Shown in pieces: positions 39,166 through 49,326 of a stretch of 64,000 bases of DNA. Source of the DNA: Metabacillus rhizolycopersici (GTDB lineage Bacteria; Bacillota; Bacilli; Bacillales; Bacillaceae); assembly GCF_020075705.1 (NCBI RefSeq), contig NZ_JAIQUM010000023.1, positions 1-64,000 on the forward strand. Direction: 5' to 3'. Position 1 is the first letter of the stretch; each line of letters opens with the position of its first letter. Below the pieces are notes generated by a model. The model had not been told where the DNA came from. It saw nothing but the letters and a program-made list of their open reading frames with translations, and made no database searches. The translations under genes were made by a program, and so were the position numbers.

Positions 39166-41823
39166 TTGAAAATTAGATATGGTCTTATCACTGCGTTCTT
39201 AAGTTTGCTTATCGTTTGTGTACTTCCGATTACAGGTTTTGCAAAACAGCCGGAATCATCTTATTGGTATCCTGAAACATTATTAAAATGGAGTCCAAAA
39301 AGTGATCCTGACGCTGTATATAACAAAAGTACTGTGCCATTAGCTGATAGAGAAGTTGTTTTCAGTGTAAATGAAACGTCACAGTCAGAAGCAAAATTGG
39401 TTGCATTATCGGCATTAAATCCCAACACGAGTGGGGTTCCATCTCAAGGTGGAAATGAATTTTTTGCCAATACTTTTAGCTACTGGCAGTATGTTGATTT
39501 AATGGTGTATTGGGCAGGTTCTGCTGGAGAAGGAATTATTACTCCTCCAAGTGCTGATGTAATTGATGCTTCTCATAAAAATGGCGTTCCAATCTTAGGA
39601 AATGTTTTCTTTCCCCCAACAGCTTACGGGGGACAAGCACAATGGGTAGACCAAATGCTTGTACAGCGTGAGGATGGATCATTTCCTGCTGCTGACAAAC
39701 TGTTAGAGGTTGCTGAATATTACGGATTTGATGGCTGGTTTATCAACCAAGAAACAGCAGGTGGAAATAGAGAAACTGCTCAAAAAACAAAACAGTTTTT
39801 AAAATATCTTCAAGACAATAAGAAAAAAGACATGCACATTATGTGGTATGACTCAATGGTTGAAAGCGGAGCAATTAGTTGGCAAAATCACTTAACAGAT
39901 CGTAATAAAATGTTTTTACAAGATGGTAATGACAAAATTTCCGACAGTATGTTTTTAAATTTCTGGTGGACGAATCAACAGTCTTCTCATGATAAGGCAC
40001 TAGAAATTGGTAGAAGTCCATATGAACTATATACTGGCATTGATGTCGAGGCAAATGGAACGGACACAAACATTCCATGGAAAGGCATTTTCCCAGAAGG
40101 ACAAAAACCATTGACTTCATTAGGGATTTACCGTCCAGACTGGGCTTTTAAAACAACTGAAACAATGGAAGCATTCTATCAAAAAGAACAGGAATTCTGG
40201 ACTGGAAAAGCTGGAGATCCTCGCAAGACTGGTGAAAATGGAGACTGGAAAGGAATGGCTCACTATTTTGATACAAAAACGGCCATTCAGGAGCTTCCGT
40301 TTGTGACCCATTTTAATACAGGTAGTGGGAAATTCTTTGCAGTAGATGGTGCTATACAAAGTAAAGAAGAATGGAATAATCGTAGTTTACAAGATATTTT
40401 ACCTACATGGCGCTGGTTAAAGGATAGCGAAGGAGAGCCTCTAGATGTTGACTTCGATTGGGAGACAGCATTTTACGGTGGAAGTTCTTTGAAGGTTTCT
40501 GGAAATTTAACGAAAGAAAATGCGACACATGTGAAGCTTTATAAAACGAATCTACCAGTTGAAAAGGATACAGAGATCTCTGTAACTTACAAAACTGATG
40601 TGAAAGATCCTAATATGAAGCTTGGTGTAAGCTTTGTAGATCAGCCTGATGATTTTGTGTTTTTTGATGTTAAGAAAAAGAGCCGAAATCAATGGATGAA
40701 AGAAACAGTGAAATTAAACAAGTATAAGGGAAAACAAATTGCAACGATTTCTCTATTCTTCGAGAGTGATAAAGCAATTGAAGATTATCAAATCAACATT
40801 GGAGAAATTAAAGTTACAAATAAACATAGCGATAAAGAAATCCCAGATGTACCAAAGAAAGCTAATGTGAAAAATCCAATTTTCACAGAGGGGCTATATG
40901 CTGATTTAGAATTATCATGGAAGTCAGTGGAAGAAGATATTCTGCATTATGAGATTTATCGTAAACTTCCTAATGGAAAAAAGGAATTTATCGGAGCTGT
41001 TCCAAACAATGCGTACTACATCTCTAACTTACGAAGAAGCGGTAAGGAAAAAGAAACTTCTCTAGAAGTTGTAGCTGTAACGACTGATTTTGTTCGAGGC
41101 GGAGCTGCGAAGGTAATGTTTAAATGGCCTGCGTACCCACAACCAAAGGCAGACTTTAGTGTAAATCAAACAGTTGTAGCACCAGGTGAAAAGATCCAAT
41201 TTTTCAACAATTCATCTGAAGCGACAGAGAAAGTTCAATGGCAAATTGAAGGTGGTACACCGACAGTAAGTACGGAGAATAATCCAATTGTCACGTATGA
41301 AGAAGAAGGAATATACTCAGTTACCCTAATCGCTAAAAATAGCGAGGGAGAGGATGTTCTTACAAAAGAAGGCTTTATTACAGTTTCAAAGGATGCAAAA
41401 AACATTACGAATGTTGCACAGAACAAAACCGCAACTGCTAGTGGACAATGCTCTTCATCTGAAGGAGCAAAGTACGCGATTGATGGAATCGTGACGAATA
41501 ATAGTAAATGGTGTGCCATTGGTGCAAATCATTGGTTAAAAGTCGATTTAGGTGAGGCATTTAATCTATCAAAATTTGTTGTCAAACATGCTGAAGCAGG
41601 CGGCGAGCCAGCAGCCTTTAATACGAAGGCATTCACGATTGAGGTAAGTCTTGATGGTGAGAATTGGACGAAAGCCGTGAATGTCACAAATAATACAGCT
41701 GCTATCTCAGAACATCCCATTACAACGACAGAAGCTCAATATATTCGCTTTTCTGTCCAACAACCAACGCAAGGTGGGGACCAAGCAACTAGAATATTTG
41801 AAGTCGAAGCATATGGATATTAA
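39166..41823 (+). CDS. secreted GH85 endo-beta-N-acetylglucosaminidase
   Basis: Cuts the GlcNAc-beta-1,4-GlcNAc core of N-linked glycans, freeing the oligosaccharide and leaving one GlcNAc on the protein. 885 residues from TTG 39166, which follows AGGAGTGG at seven bases. Residues 1-27 form a signal peptide (ending near TGFA). The GH85 barrel spans about 30-330, with the family motif GFDGWFINQET; Asn194 and Glu196 match the catalytic Asn/Glu pair of Endo-A. Middle beta domains follow, then a PKD-like domain (about 658-745) and a C-terminal F5/8-type (CBM32-like) sugar-binding domain (746-885, NVAQNKTATASG ... YIRFSVQ). No LPXTG or other anchor, so it is probably released. It shares a unit with ROK-GH38-GH125. 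Confidence 0.93.
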   Translation: MKIRYGLITAFLSLLIVCVLPITGFAKQPESSYWYPETLLKWSPKSDPDAVYNKSTVPLADREVVFSVNETSQSEAKLVALSALNPNTSGVPSQGGNEFFANTFSYWQYVDLMVYWAGSAGEGIITPPSADVIDASHKNGVPILGNVFFPPTAYGGQAQWVDQMLVQREDGSFPAADKLLEVAEYYGFDGWFINQETAGGNRETAQKTKQFLKYLQDNKKKDMHIMWYDSMVESGAISWQNHLTDRNKMFLQDGNDKISDSMFLNFWWTNQQSSHDKALEIGRSPYELYTGIDVEANGTDTNIPWKGIFPEGQKPLTSLGIYRPDWAFKTTETMEAFYQKEQEFWTGKAGDPRKTGENGDWKGMAHYFDTKTAIQELPFVTHFNTGSGKFFAVDGAIQSKEEWNNRSLQDILPTWRWLKDSEGEPLDVDFDWETAFYGGSSLKVSGNLTKENATHVKLYKTNLPVEKDTEISVTYKTDVKDPNMKLGVSFVDQPDDFVFFDVKKKSRNQWMKETVKLNKYKGKQIATISLFFESDKAIEDYQINIGEIKVTNKHSDKEIPDVPKKANVKNPIFTEGLYADLELSWKSVEEDILHYEIYRKLPNGKKEFIGAVPNNAYYISNLRRSGKEKETSLEVVAVTTDFVRGGAAKVMFKWPAYPQPKADFSVNQTVVAPGEKIQFFNNSSEATEKVQWQIEGGTPTVSTENNPIVTYEEEGIYSVTLIAKNSEGEDVLTKEGFITVSKDAKNITNVAQNKTATASGQCSSSEGAKYAIDGIVTNNSKWCAIGANHWLKVDLGEAFNLSKFVVKHAEAGGEPAAFNTKAFTIEVSLDGENWTKAVNVTNNTAAISEHPITTTEAQYIRFSVQQPTQGGDQATRIFEVEAYGY

Positions 41824-41840
41824 GCAGTAGTAGAATCGGG

Positions 41841-41863
41841 AAGGGGATTTTATCCCCTTTTCT
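41841..41863 (+). terminator. Rho-independent terminator after GH85
   Basis: AAGGGGAT-TTT-ATCCCCTT followed by TTCTT; small but well formed. Confidence 0.7.
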
Positions 41864-41889
41864 TACCAAAATAATTGGGGATGAAAAAC

Positions 41890-42534
41890 ATGGGACAAAT
41901 GTTACAAGAAGTAAGTGAATGGATTGTTAGGTTAGTATGGACAAATATTCTTTGGTTTGTATTTATTGTGGCTGGACTAGGTGTTTTTGGTATGATGCCT
42001 GCGACTGTTGCTTTATTTGCAGTTACACGAAAGTGGAAGACGGGGGATCTAGATGTTTCCATATGGAAAACATTTAAAGAAACCTTTAAAAAAGAGTTTG
42101 TCCGTTCAAATTGTATTGGGCTGATTTTTGCAGCGATTGGCTTTCTCTTATATATCGATTTAAGAATTGCTGAAGCTATGGAAGGAACGTTCTCCGTTAT
42201 CCTTTATGTTTTTATTAGCTTTATCATTCTTTTATATTTGAATGCTATTGTGCACTTTTTTCCTATCTATGTACATTATCAATACTCAATAAAGGAGTAC
42301 TTAAAACAATCATTTATTATTTCACTTATTAGTCCTTTATCCACATTATTGATTGGTATCGGTTTGTATTTTATTGGCTATTTAATCACGAATATGCCGG
42401 GGCTTATACCTTTTATTTTAGGTGTCCTACCTGCATATTGGATTATGAATGTGTGTATAAAAAGGTTTAAAACTTTAGAACAGCAACATTTACAAGTAAA
42501 TAAACAAATGGAGATCAATGAAAGTATAAATTAA
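41890..42534 (+). CDS. DUF624 (YesL-like) membrane protein
   Basis: About 214 residues with five predicted membrane segments; DUF624 signature TNILWFVFIVAGLGVFGMMPA followed by KWKTGDLDVSIWKTFKETFK. Such proteins (YesL in B. subtilis) are encoded beside oligosaccharide ABC importers and YesM/YesN regulators, but their function is not established. ATG 41890 has GGGGAT seven bases ahead; ATG 41881 is also possible. It sits between GH85 and the second GH38 and supports the sugar-uptake assignment. Confidence 0.85.
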   Translation: MGQMLQEVSEWIVRLVWTNILWFVFIVAGLGVFGMMPATVALFAVTRKWKTGDLDVSIWKTFKETFKKEFVRSNCIGLIFAAIGFLLYIDLRIAEAMEGTFSVILYVFISFIILLYLNAIVHFFPIYVHYQYSIKEYLKQSFIISLISPLSTLLIGIGLYFIGYLITNMPGLIPFILGVLPAYWIMNVCIKRFKTLEQQHLQVNKQMEINESIN

Positions 42535-42554
42535 TATACGAATGGGGGATTTAT

Positions 42555-45500
42555 ATGTTTTTAGTAGAAAGAAAGCTAGAAGCAAGAATACAAGAATTGG
42601 CGCAGTACCGCTATCGTGATGGAATTGAGATTGGTCCGTTTCGTACAATTGAGGATGAGGGTGAAGTAGGTACATATCCTCCTAAGGAAATGGGTGAATC
42701 AACTTTACAAATAAGAGACCAATGGACGGGGAGAGACCGCTATCTTTGGCTACATGCAGATGTTCAAATTCCGGCAGAATGGACTGATAGAAAAGTAGTT
42801 GGTTTATTTGACTTTGGACGTACAGGTGGAGGAAACAATTCTGGCTTCGAATCATTATTATACTTAAATGGAAATCCATACCAAGGTGTTGATTCTAACC
42901 ATCAAGAAGTATTTTTCCCACCAACTGAAATAGGAAGCACTGTTCAATTAGATTTCAGACTTTGGTCTGGACTTGAAGGCGGTGGAGAGCCGAGGGAGCA
43001 AACATATACACTTGAGGTGGCTCAAGTTGCTTGGTTAGACGAGGCTGTAGATGATTTATATTATACATCTCTAGCAGCGTGGCAAACAATTAAAGAACTT
43101 GGTGATGACCGACCAGAAAAGCATGAAATTATAAAAGCATTGAATCAAGCCTTTTTGAAAATTAATTGGAGTAAACCAGGTAATGAAGTATTTTATCGTA
43201 GTTGTGAGATTGCTAGCGAGGAATTGAATAAAAGTCTTAATGAAATCGAAAAACATCATCCTGTGACCATTCATTGTGTTGGTCATACACATATTGATGT
43301 TGCTTGGCTATGGCGCTTAAAACATACACGTGAAAAGGCTGCTCGATCTTTTTCTACTGTTTTAAGATTAATGGAACAATATCCTGAATATTACTTCCTT
43401 CAAACACAGCCACAGTTATATGAATATATTAAAGAAGACTATCCAGAAATCTATGAATCAATTAAGAAACGTGTAAAAGAAGGCCGTTGGGAAACTGAAG
43501 GTGGAATGTGGTTAGAAGCAGATTGTAATATTCCTAGTGGGGAATCACTAGTAAGACAAATTTTGTATGGAAAAGAATTTTTCAAGAAGGAATTTGATGT
43601 AGATTGCCAATATTTATGGCTGCCAGATGTATTTGGGTATAGCTGGGCACTTCCACAAATCTTGAAAAAATCAGGAATCGATACATTTATGACTACTAAA
43701 ATAAGCTGGAATCAGTACAATCGTATGCCAAATGATACATTCCAATGGCGTGGAATTGATGGGACAGAAATCCTAACTCATTTTGTAACCACTCCGGAAC
43801 CTTGGAATTCGGATGATTCATGGTTTTACACATATAATGGGCTGATTACTGCAAAAACTGTAAACGGTGCATGGAATTCATACCGAAATAAAGATCTTAA
43901 CCAAGATTTACTTCTTTCATATGGATATGGTGATGGTGGTGGAGGAGTCAATCGAGAGATGATTGAGCTTCGTCGCAGATTCGAAAATATGCCAGGACTA
44001 CCAAAAGTAAAAACGACAAAAGCCGGAGAGTTCTTCGAAAAATTACACGAAAATATTGCGAATACAAATGAGTATGTTCACACTTGGGATGGAGAATTGT
44101 ACCTTGAATATCACAGAGGAACTTATACGAGTCAAGCATACGTAAAGCGAATGAATCGAAAACTCGAGTTGAGTTATAGAGAATCAGAGTGGTTGTCTGT
44201 GTGGAACTCTCTTTTATCTTCATGGGAGAAATATCCGAAGCAACAGCTTGATGAAGGTTGGAAGATTATTTTACGAAATCAATTCCATGATATTATTCCT
44301 GGTTCATCGATTAAGGAAGTATATGAAGATGCAAAAGTGGAATATCAACAAGCAGAAGATATTCAACTCGAAATTGATCAAAATAATTTCAATGAGTTTA
44401 TTGAACCTAAGCATGGAACGTATACAGTCTTTAATGCAACAAGTTGGCAAGATCAACAAACTATTTTCATCCCATACGATCAAACGAATGATGTGGTTGG
44501 AGGATGGACTTCAGGTTCAGGTGAAAATCTAAATTGTCAACGAACTGAAAATGGTTGGTTAGTAGAATTAGATAAGACTAAACAATTTGGTGCAGTAGAA
44601 ATCCAATTCAAACAAGATCCTATCGTAGAAAATAATACACCATTTGTTATTAATGAAAAGTTGCTAGAAACACCTTTTTATCTAGTTGAATGGAATGACT
44701 CTCTTCAACTGACTCGTATCTTTGATAAAGAAGCTAATCGTGAAGTATTAGCACAACAGGAAAAAGGGAATGTCCTCCAAATTTTCGAAGATAAACCATT
44801 GGCACACGATGCGTGGGATATTGATTTGTATTACCAAGAAAAAATGGAGGAAATCAGTGAAGTAGTATCAAGTGAAGTTGTTGAAAACGGTCCACTTCGT
44901 ATTGTCATTCGGACGAAATGGAAGTATCAAAGTTCTTTAATTGAACAAGATATGATTTTCTATGCTCAAAATAGACGTATTGATTATAAAACAAAAGTGG
45001 ATTGGCATGAACAACGTAAGTTAATGAAAGTAGCATTCCCAGTTGATATTCGTTCAATCGAAGCAACGTATGATATACAATTTGGTAATGTTAAGAGACC
45101 GACACATTGGAATACGAGCTGGGATATGGCACGATTTGAAACAGTTGGACACCAGTGGGCAGATCTTTCTGAAACAGGGTACGGAGTGAGTTTGTTAAAT
45201 GATTGCAAATATGGGTATGACATTAAAGACCAAACGATTCGATTATCCTTGCTAAAAGCAGCAACCTACCCTGATCCAACTGCAGATCAAGGAGAACACG
45301 AGTTTACGTATTCATTGCTACCTCATCAAGGAGATTGGAGAGTTGGGCAAACAGTCAAGCAAGCTTGGTTTTTAAATAATCCATTGAAAGTAGTACAGGG
45401 TGGATTTTTACCAGAAGAAAGCTCGTTTATGTATCTTAATAACGATCATGTTAAAGTCGATGCGATCAAGAAAAATGAGAGTGATGACTCAGTAATTATT

Positions 45501-45689
45501 CGCCTTCATGAGTATGAAGGACAACGAGGAAATGTCTCAATTGAATTCCCAAGAAACGTTAAAAAATGGTATGAAACAAACTTAATGGAACAAGTTGAGA
45601 GCGAGAAACAAACTGGACATATCGACTTAGAAATTAAACCGTATGAAATTAAAACAATAGTAGTCTATTTCCATGATGAAATAAGATAA
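42555..45689 (+). CDS. GH38 alpha-mannosidase, long Man2C1-like type
   Basis: A second zinc-dependent alpha-mannosidase, 1044 residues, from a different GH38 subgroup than the one at 35039. An N-terminal beta domain (about 1-230) precedes the catalytic barrel. Active-site residues: His246 and Asp248 in GHTHIDVAWLW, and nucleophile Asp358 in WLPDVFGYSWALPQIL. The C-terminal half contains the usual mannosidase beta-sandwiches. No signal peptide, so cytosolic. The layout matches the Man2C1/YbgG-like group, which acts on free oligosaccharides in the cytosol. ATG 42555 follows GGGGGAT. Probably handles linkages left by the first GH38 and GH125. Confidence 0.92.
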   Translation: MFLVERKLEARIQELAQYRYRDGIEIGPFRTIEDEGEVGTYPPKEMGESTLQIRDQWTGRDRYLWLHADVQIPAEWTDRKVVGLFDFGRTGGGNNSGFESLLYLNGNPYQGVDSNHQEVFFPPTEIGSTVQLDFRLWSGLEGGGEPREQTYTLEVAQVAWLDEAVDDLYYTSLAAWQTIKELGDDRPEKHEIIKALNQAFLKINWSKPGNEVFYRSCEIASEELNKSLNEIEKHHPVTIHCVGHTHIDVAWLWRLKHTREKAARSFSTVLRLMEQYPEYYFLQTQPQLYEYIKEDYPEIYESIKKRVKEGRWETEGGMWLEADCNIPSGESLVRQILYGKEFFKKEFDVDCQYLWLPDVFGYSWALPQILKKSGIDTFMTTKISWNQYNRMPNDTFQWRGIDGTEILTHFVTTPEPWNSDDSWFYTYNGLITAKTVNGAWNSYRNKDLNQDLLLSYGYGDGGGGVNREMIELRRRFENMPGLPKVKTTKAGEFFEKLHENIANTNEYVHTWDGELYLEYHRGTYTSQAYVKRMNRKLELSYRESEWLSVWNSLLSSWEKYPKQQLDEGWKIILRNQFHDIIPGSSIKEVYEDAKVEYQQAEDIQLEIDQNNFNEFIEPKHGTYTVFNATSWQDQQTIFIPYDQTNDVVGGWTSGSGENLNCQRTENGWLVELDKTKQFGAVEIQFKQDPIVENNTPFVINEKLLETPFYLVEWNDSLQLTRIFDKEANREVLAQQEKGNVLQIFEDKPLAHDAWDIDLYYQEKMEEISEVVSSEVVENGPLRIVIRTKWKYQSSLIEQDMIFYAQNRRIDYKTKVDWHEQRKLMKVAFPVDIRSIEATYDIQFGNVKRPTHWNTSWDMARFETVGHQWADLSETGYGVSLLNDCKYGYDIKDQTIRLSLLKAATYPDPTADQGEHEFTYSLLPHQGDWRVGQTVKQAWFLNNPLKVVQGGFLPEESSFMYLNNDHVKVDAIKKNESDDSVIIRLHEYEGQRGNVSIEFPRNVKKWYETNLMEQVESEKQTGHIDLEIKPYEIKTIVVYFHDEIR

Positions 45690-45712
45690 TCTTTTATAAA
45701 CTATATATCCCT

Positions 45713-45747
45713 CTGTTGGGAAGTGAATTAACTTCACTTTCCAACAG
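45713..45747 (+). terminator. strong hairpin after the second GH38
   Basis: CTGTTGGGAAGTGAA/TTCACTTTCCAACAG, 15-bp stem with one G-T pair and a five-base loop. Followed by AAAATA rather than T, so it may be an mRNA-end or partial terminator. Confidence 0.6.
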
Positions 45748-45801
45748 AAAATATAGTAGAATAGTGGTTGAGTTAGTAGTCTGCATGGGAGGATAGAAGG
45801 A

Positions 45802-47625
45802 ATGTTTTTGAGTAATCTTATGAAGAAGCTAACGAATAAAGTGTTCAGCAAAATTTTGATCACTTATTCCGCAACGATCCTTCTTACAATGTTTGTGTTA
45901 CTACTTGTATTATCACGCTATTATACAGAAGTTATCATTCAGAAAGAAATGGACGCAAGTACACGAACACTAGAACGGGTTGAATATTATCTCCAGAGAA
46001 AAGATGAGCATATAAAAAATGTTATGCAAGAATTATATTTAACCAGAGATCTGATTTTTAATGATATTGCATTTGCATTGCAGTCTGATTATGATACCTA
46101 TTTATCGTATCGACTAGATATGTACAGTGAGAACTCTTCTTTTGTTCCAAACAACCTTAATACATTTTTTCAAGCGTATTTTAGTCAAGACTCTGATATC
46201 AATGCAGTGAGTTTAAAAAGTACAAGCTCTGATACAGAGTATGTATATATTTATAACCACTATAAGTGGAATAAATATATGGATAAGAAAATGCCAGAGA
46301 AAGAAAATCTAACTGGTCATCTTGATGATTTACAGCTTCAGCAAGTTAAGTGGGAGCAAGAAAAAAGTACCTTCAACAATATTCAAATATCTCGTGCCAT
46401 TAATGATCCCACGACCCTTAAAAAATTAGGGGATCTGACGGTTTTTTATGATATAGCGGGGATGCAAGATTTGATTCGTTTGAGGAAATCCCAATTTAAA
46501 GGAACAGTCCATATTTTTCAGCGTGATGGGAATTATCTTTATTCGTCAGACAATGGTAATAGTACCGTTCCAGAACCATTGAAAAATTTAGCATTTGAAA
46601 CGAACTTTAAGAAAGTAAAGTGGAATGGGAAAAACTACTATATTAATACAGTGGCTGATGACTACATGGGTTACTTATATGTAGGTTTCATCCCCGAGAA
46701 TGATATTAAGAAAGCCACAATTGTTCATAAGTATATGTTCTTATCTACAGTCTTACTTTCCTGTATTGCCATTGCTGTAACCTATTTTGCCATGAGATCT
46801 TATTCTAGAAGAATTAATAAAATAGAAACGGCCATTCACGAAGTTCAAGGAGGAAACTTGCAAATTAGAATACCAGATAGTAGAGAAAAAGACGAGTTAA
46901 CGACTATATCAGAAAGTTTCAATGATATGTTAGACGACTTAAATATGTACATTAAAGACGTATATGTATTAAATATTCGCCAAAGAGAGGCTGAAATGAA
47001 AGCGCTTCAGTCGCAAATCCAGCCACATTTTTTATATAATACATTAGAAGCTATTCGCATGAAGTCTATAGCTGACGGATCTAAACCAACTAGTAATATG
47101 ATTTATAGTTTAGGTCAACTATTTCGTTATTCTTTAAGTAGTAAAGAAATCGTTCAAATTTCTGATGAAATCCAACATGTTAAGGAGTATATAGGTTTAA
47201 ATCAGATTAGATATCCTAATCGCTTAAACGTTACGTACGAGATTCCAGAAACTTGTTTAGACGGAAAAATTCTCAAATTTACACTTCAACCGCTTGTTGA
47301 AAATTATTTAATTCATGGCTTCCAAAAAGAAACAAATCATAATGAATTACTAATAAAAGTTCAAAGAATTCATCAGGACATTGAAATTGTAATAGAAGAC
47401 AATGGGAACGGTATTCCACTAGATAAACTATTGGCTATTCAAACGAAATTAGTAGAAGGAGCTACCACCTCTGAGGGCTCCATAGGGCTGAGTAATGTTC
47501 ATCAAAGAATACAATTAAAATATGGACAAGAGTATGGAATTCAGATTAATAGTATTGAAGGAGAAGGTACTAGAGTAGACGTTAGAATTCCGGCAGCAAG
47601 GAGGGAGCAGATACAACATGTATAA
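45802..47625 (+). CDS. YesM-type sensor histidine kinase
   Basis: Membrane sensor of the LytS/YesM group, 607 residues. TM1 at about 17-37 (ILITYSATILLTMFVLLLVL), a large extracellular sensing domain (about 40-308), TM2 (about 310-330), a HAMP segment (RINKIETAIHEVQGGNLQIR), then a His_kinase domain with the phospho-acceptor His409 in QIQPHFLYNTLEA and an ATPase domain with EDNGNGIP and GSIGLSNVHQRI. The gene overlaps the response regulator by eight bases. Such systems usually control the adjacent oligosaccharide ABC importer; I infer it senses glycan fragments outside the cell. Confidence 0.92.
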   Translation: MFLSNLMKKLTNKVFSKILITYSATILLTMFVLLLVLSRYYTEVIIQKEMDASTRTLERVEYYLQRKDEHIKNVMQELYLTRDLIFNDIAFALQSDYDTYLSYRLDMYSENSSFVPNNLNTFFQAYFSQDSDINAVSLKSTSSDTEYVYIYNHYKWNKYMDKKMPEKENLTGHLDDLQLQQVKWEQEKSTFNNIQISRAINDPTTLKKLGDLTVFYDIAGMQDLIRLRKSQFKGTVHIFQRDGNYLYSSDNGNSTVPEPLKNLAFETNFKKVKWNGKNYYINTVADDYMGYLYVGFIPENDIKKATIVHKYMFLSTVLLSCIAIAVTYFAMRSYSRRINKIETAIHEVQGGNLQIRIPDSREKDELTTISESFNDMLDDLNMYIKDVYVLNIRQREAEMKALQSQIQPHFLYNTLEAIRMKSIADGSKPTSNMIYSLGQLFRYSLSSKEIVQISDEIQHVKEYIGLNQIRYPNRLNVTYEIPETCLDGKILKFTLQPLVENYLIHGFQKETNHNELLIKVQRIHQDIEIVIEDNGNGIPLDKLLAIQTKLVEGATTSEGSIGLSNVHQRIQLKYGQEYGIQINSIEGEGTRVDVRIPAARREQIQHV

Positions 47626-49126
47626 CGTATTTTTAGTAGATGATGAACCATTTATTATTGAAGGTATGAAAGCGCTGGTACCATGGGAAGATTATGGACT
47701 TAAAGTTGTTGGCGAAGCTTCTAATGGTAGTGAAGCTCTTAAAAAGTTAGAAACGTGCCATGTTGATATAGTATTAACTGATATAACGATGCCTATAATG
47801 GATGGATTAGAGTTAATTGGTACATTGAAAGAACGTCAACCTAATACAAAATGTATCGTTTTATCTGGATACGAAGAATTTGACTATGTGAAAAAAGGAA
47901 TGAAGCTAGGAATTGAAAATTATCTATTAAAACCAGTCAATGAGCAAGAACTCATTTCAACATTGGAAAATAGTGTTGAGAAAATTGAGAAATCTACAAA
48001 TGATGAAGAAGCGTATACTATTTTAAGAGATAATACAATTTGGCGAAGCCTGAATCAAGACATCGATGCAAAAGAATGGCGTGAAAGAGTAGAGTTATAC
48101 AGTTTGGAGTTTGATAGCCAGAAGCTAGCTGTTGTTTTAATGCAAATATCAAGTGAGATAGAACATGAAAACATTTCCTTTTTCCGAAGAAGAGTAGAGG
48201 AGTTATTTCAGTCTGTCTGTATTATTAATCCAGATGGCGAACTTATCCTTTTAGTTTCGTCTAATTGTGAAGATGACTTTAAGAAAAAACTAGATGAATT
48301 GAATGTGCTTTTTGCTGGATATGTTTCTGGAAAGTATCATATTAGTGTTGGATCATCTGTTTGCTCCACAAATGAATTGTATAAGAGCTACCAACGTGCT
48401 AAAGAGTTATCTAGCTTTCGATTAGTAGTTAAAGAAAGTGGACTCATAACAGATGAATTAACAAAGCAGTATATGCAAGCAAGTCTGTCTACTTCGTATA
48501 AATTGGATGATCTAAAGAGATATATTGTTGGTTCAGAACAAGAAAAGGCTTTTTTGTGGATCAAAGATTCCTTTGCTGAGATTAATAAATCTACTAAAAA
48601 GGTTGCTCCAACTAGGATTAGAGGGTTTGCTATTGAAATTGTTACGTCTATCCAAAAAGAAGTATTGTCACATGCCAATGATCAAACAGTTGGTATTGTG
48701 AAACGAATCTTAGAGGCGTATTCAATTGAACTTTTAGTGGATATTCTTATTGATTTTATTGAAGGAACTTTTAGAGCATTAGAGCAAAAATCTGAGCAGA
48801 GAAGTCCGATTATTCACAGTGTTGTGCAATATATTCAAGAACATTTTCATGAAGAACTCTCTTTGAAAACATTAAGCTATAAATTTCATATAAATTCGAT
48901 TTACTTAGGCCAACTATTCCAGAAAGAAACTGGCTTAGTATTCTCTGAGTACATGAATCATTTAAGACTCGAAAAAGCAAAACAATTGTTGAAAGAGACA
49001 CACTTAAAGGCTGGAGTAATTGGAAAACAAGTGGGTTATTCGGATTCGGCTTATTTTTATAAACAGTTTAAGAAGGTTGTGGGGATTACTCCCTCGGCTT
49101 GGAAAGCAATGAATATCAATTCTTGA
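47618..49126 (+). CDS. YesN-type response regulator with AraC DNA-binding domain
   Basis: 502 residues: receiver domain at 1-120 with acidic Asp8/Asp9 and phospho-acceptor Asp55 (VLTDITMPIMDG), Lys in YLLKPVNE; a long middle region; and a C-terminal AraC double helix-turn-helix (about 400-500: LSYKFHINSIYLGQLFQKET, VGYSDSAYFYKQFKKVVGIT). Partner of the overlapping kinase. It would activate the importer genes starting 200 bases downstream, whose promoter has a -10 but no good -35, as expected for an activator-dependent promoter. Confidence 0.93.
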   Translation: MYNVFLVDDEPFIIEGMKALVPWEDYGLKVVGEASNGSEALKKLETCHVDIVLTDITMPIMDGLELIGTLKERQPNTKCIVLSGYEEFDYVKKGMKLGIENYLLKPVNEQELISTLENSVEKIEKSTNDEEAYTILRDNTIWRSLNQDIDAKEWRERVELYSLEFDSQKLAVVLMQISSEIEHENISFFRRRVEELFQSVCIINPDGELILLVSSNCEDDFKKKLDELNVLFAGYVSGKYHISVGSSVCSTNELYKSYQRAKELSSFRLVVKESGLITDELTKQYMQASLSTSYKLDDLKRYIVGSEQEKAFLWIKDSFAEINKSTKKVAPTRIRGFAIEIVTSIQKEVLSHANDQTVGIVKRILEAYSIELLVDILIDFIEGTFRALEQKSEQRSPIIHSVVQYIQEHFHEELSLKTLSYKFHINSIYLGQLFQKETGLVFSEYMNHLRLEKAKQLLKETHLKAGVIGKQVGYSDSAYFYKQFKKVVGITPSAWKAMNINS

Positions 49127-49127
49127 T

Positions 49128-49148
49128 ATCCCGTTATTCGGGATTTTT
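49128..49148 (+). terminator. Rho-independent terminator of the two-component genes
   Basis: ATCCCG-TTATT-CGGGAT followed by TTTTTC, starting two bases after the stop. Confidence 0.85.
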
Positions 49149-49285
49149 TCTGTTTTAGAGGTGAGTCTTTAAGCCCGAAAGAATCAACATAATGATAAAA
49201 AAGGCTATATTTACGATCGAATATTTAATAAGTACAGTAAATCTTAATATTGTTGACTTTATACATTTTCCATTTTTTCTTAAAC

Positions 49286-49291
49286 TATAGT
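49286..49291 (+). promoter_or_regulatory. candidate -10 element of the ABC importer operon
   Basis: TATAGT about 35 bases before the first permease gene; no -35 hexamer at 16-18 bases. This fits activation by the AraC-type regulator encoded just upstream, which is an inference. Confidence 0.35.
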
Positions 49292-49326
49292 TGTAAGGGT
49301 TTTCAAATTGAGAGAGGGGGGTCTGT

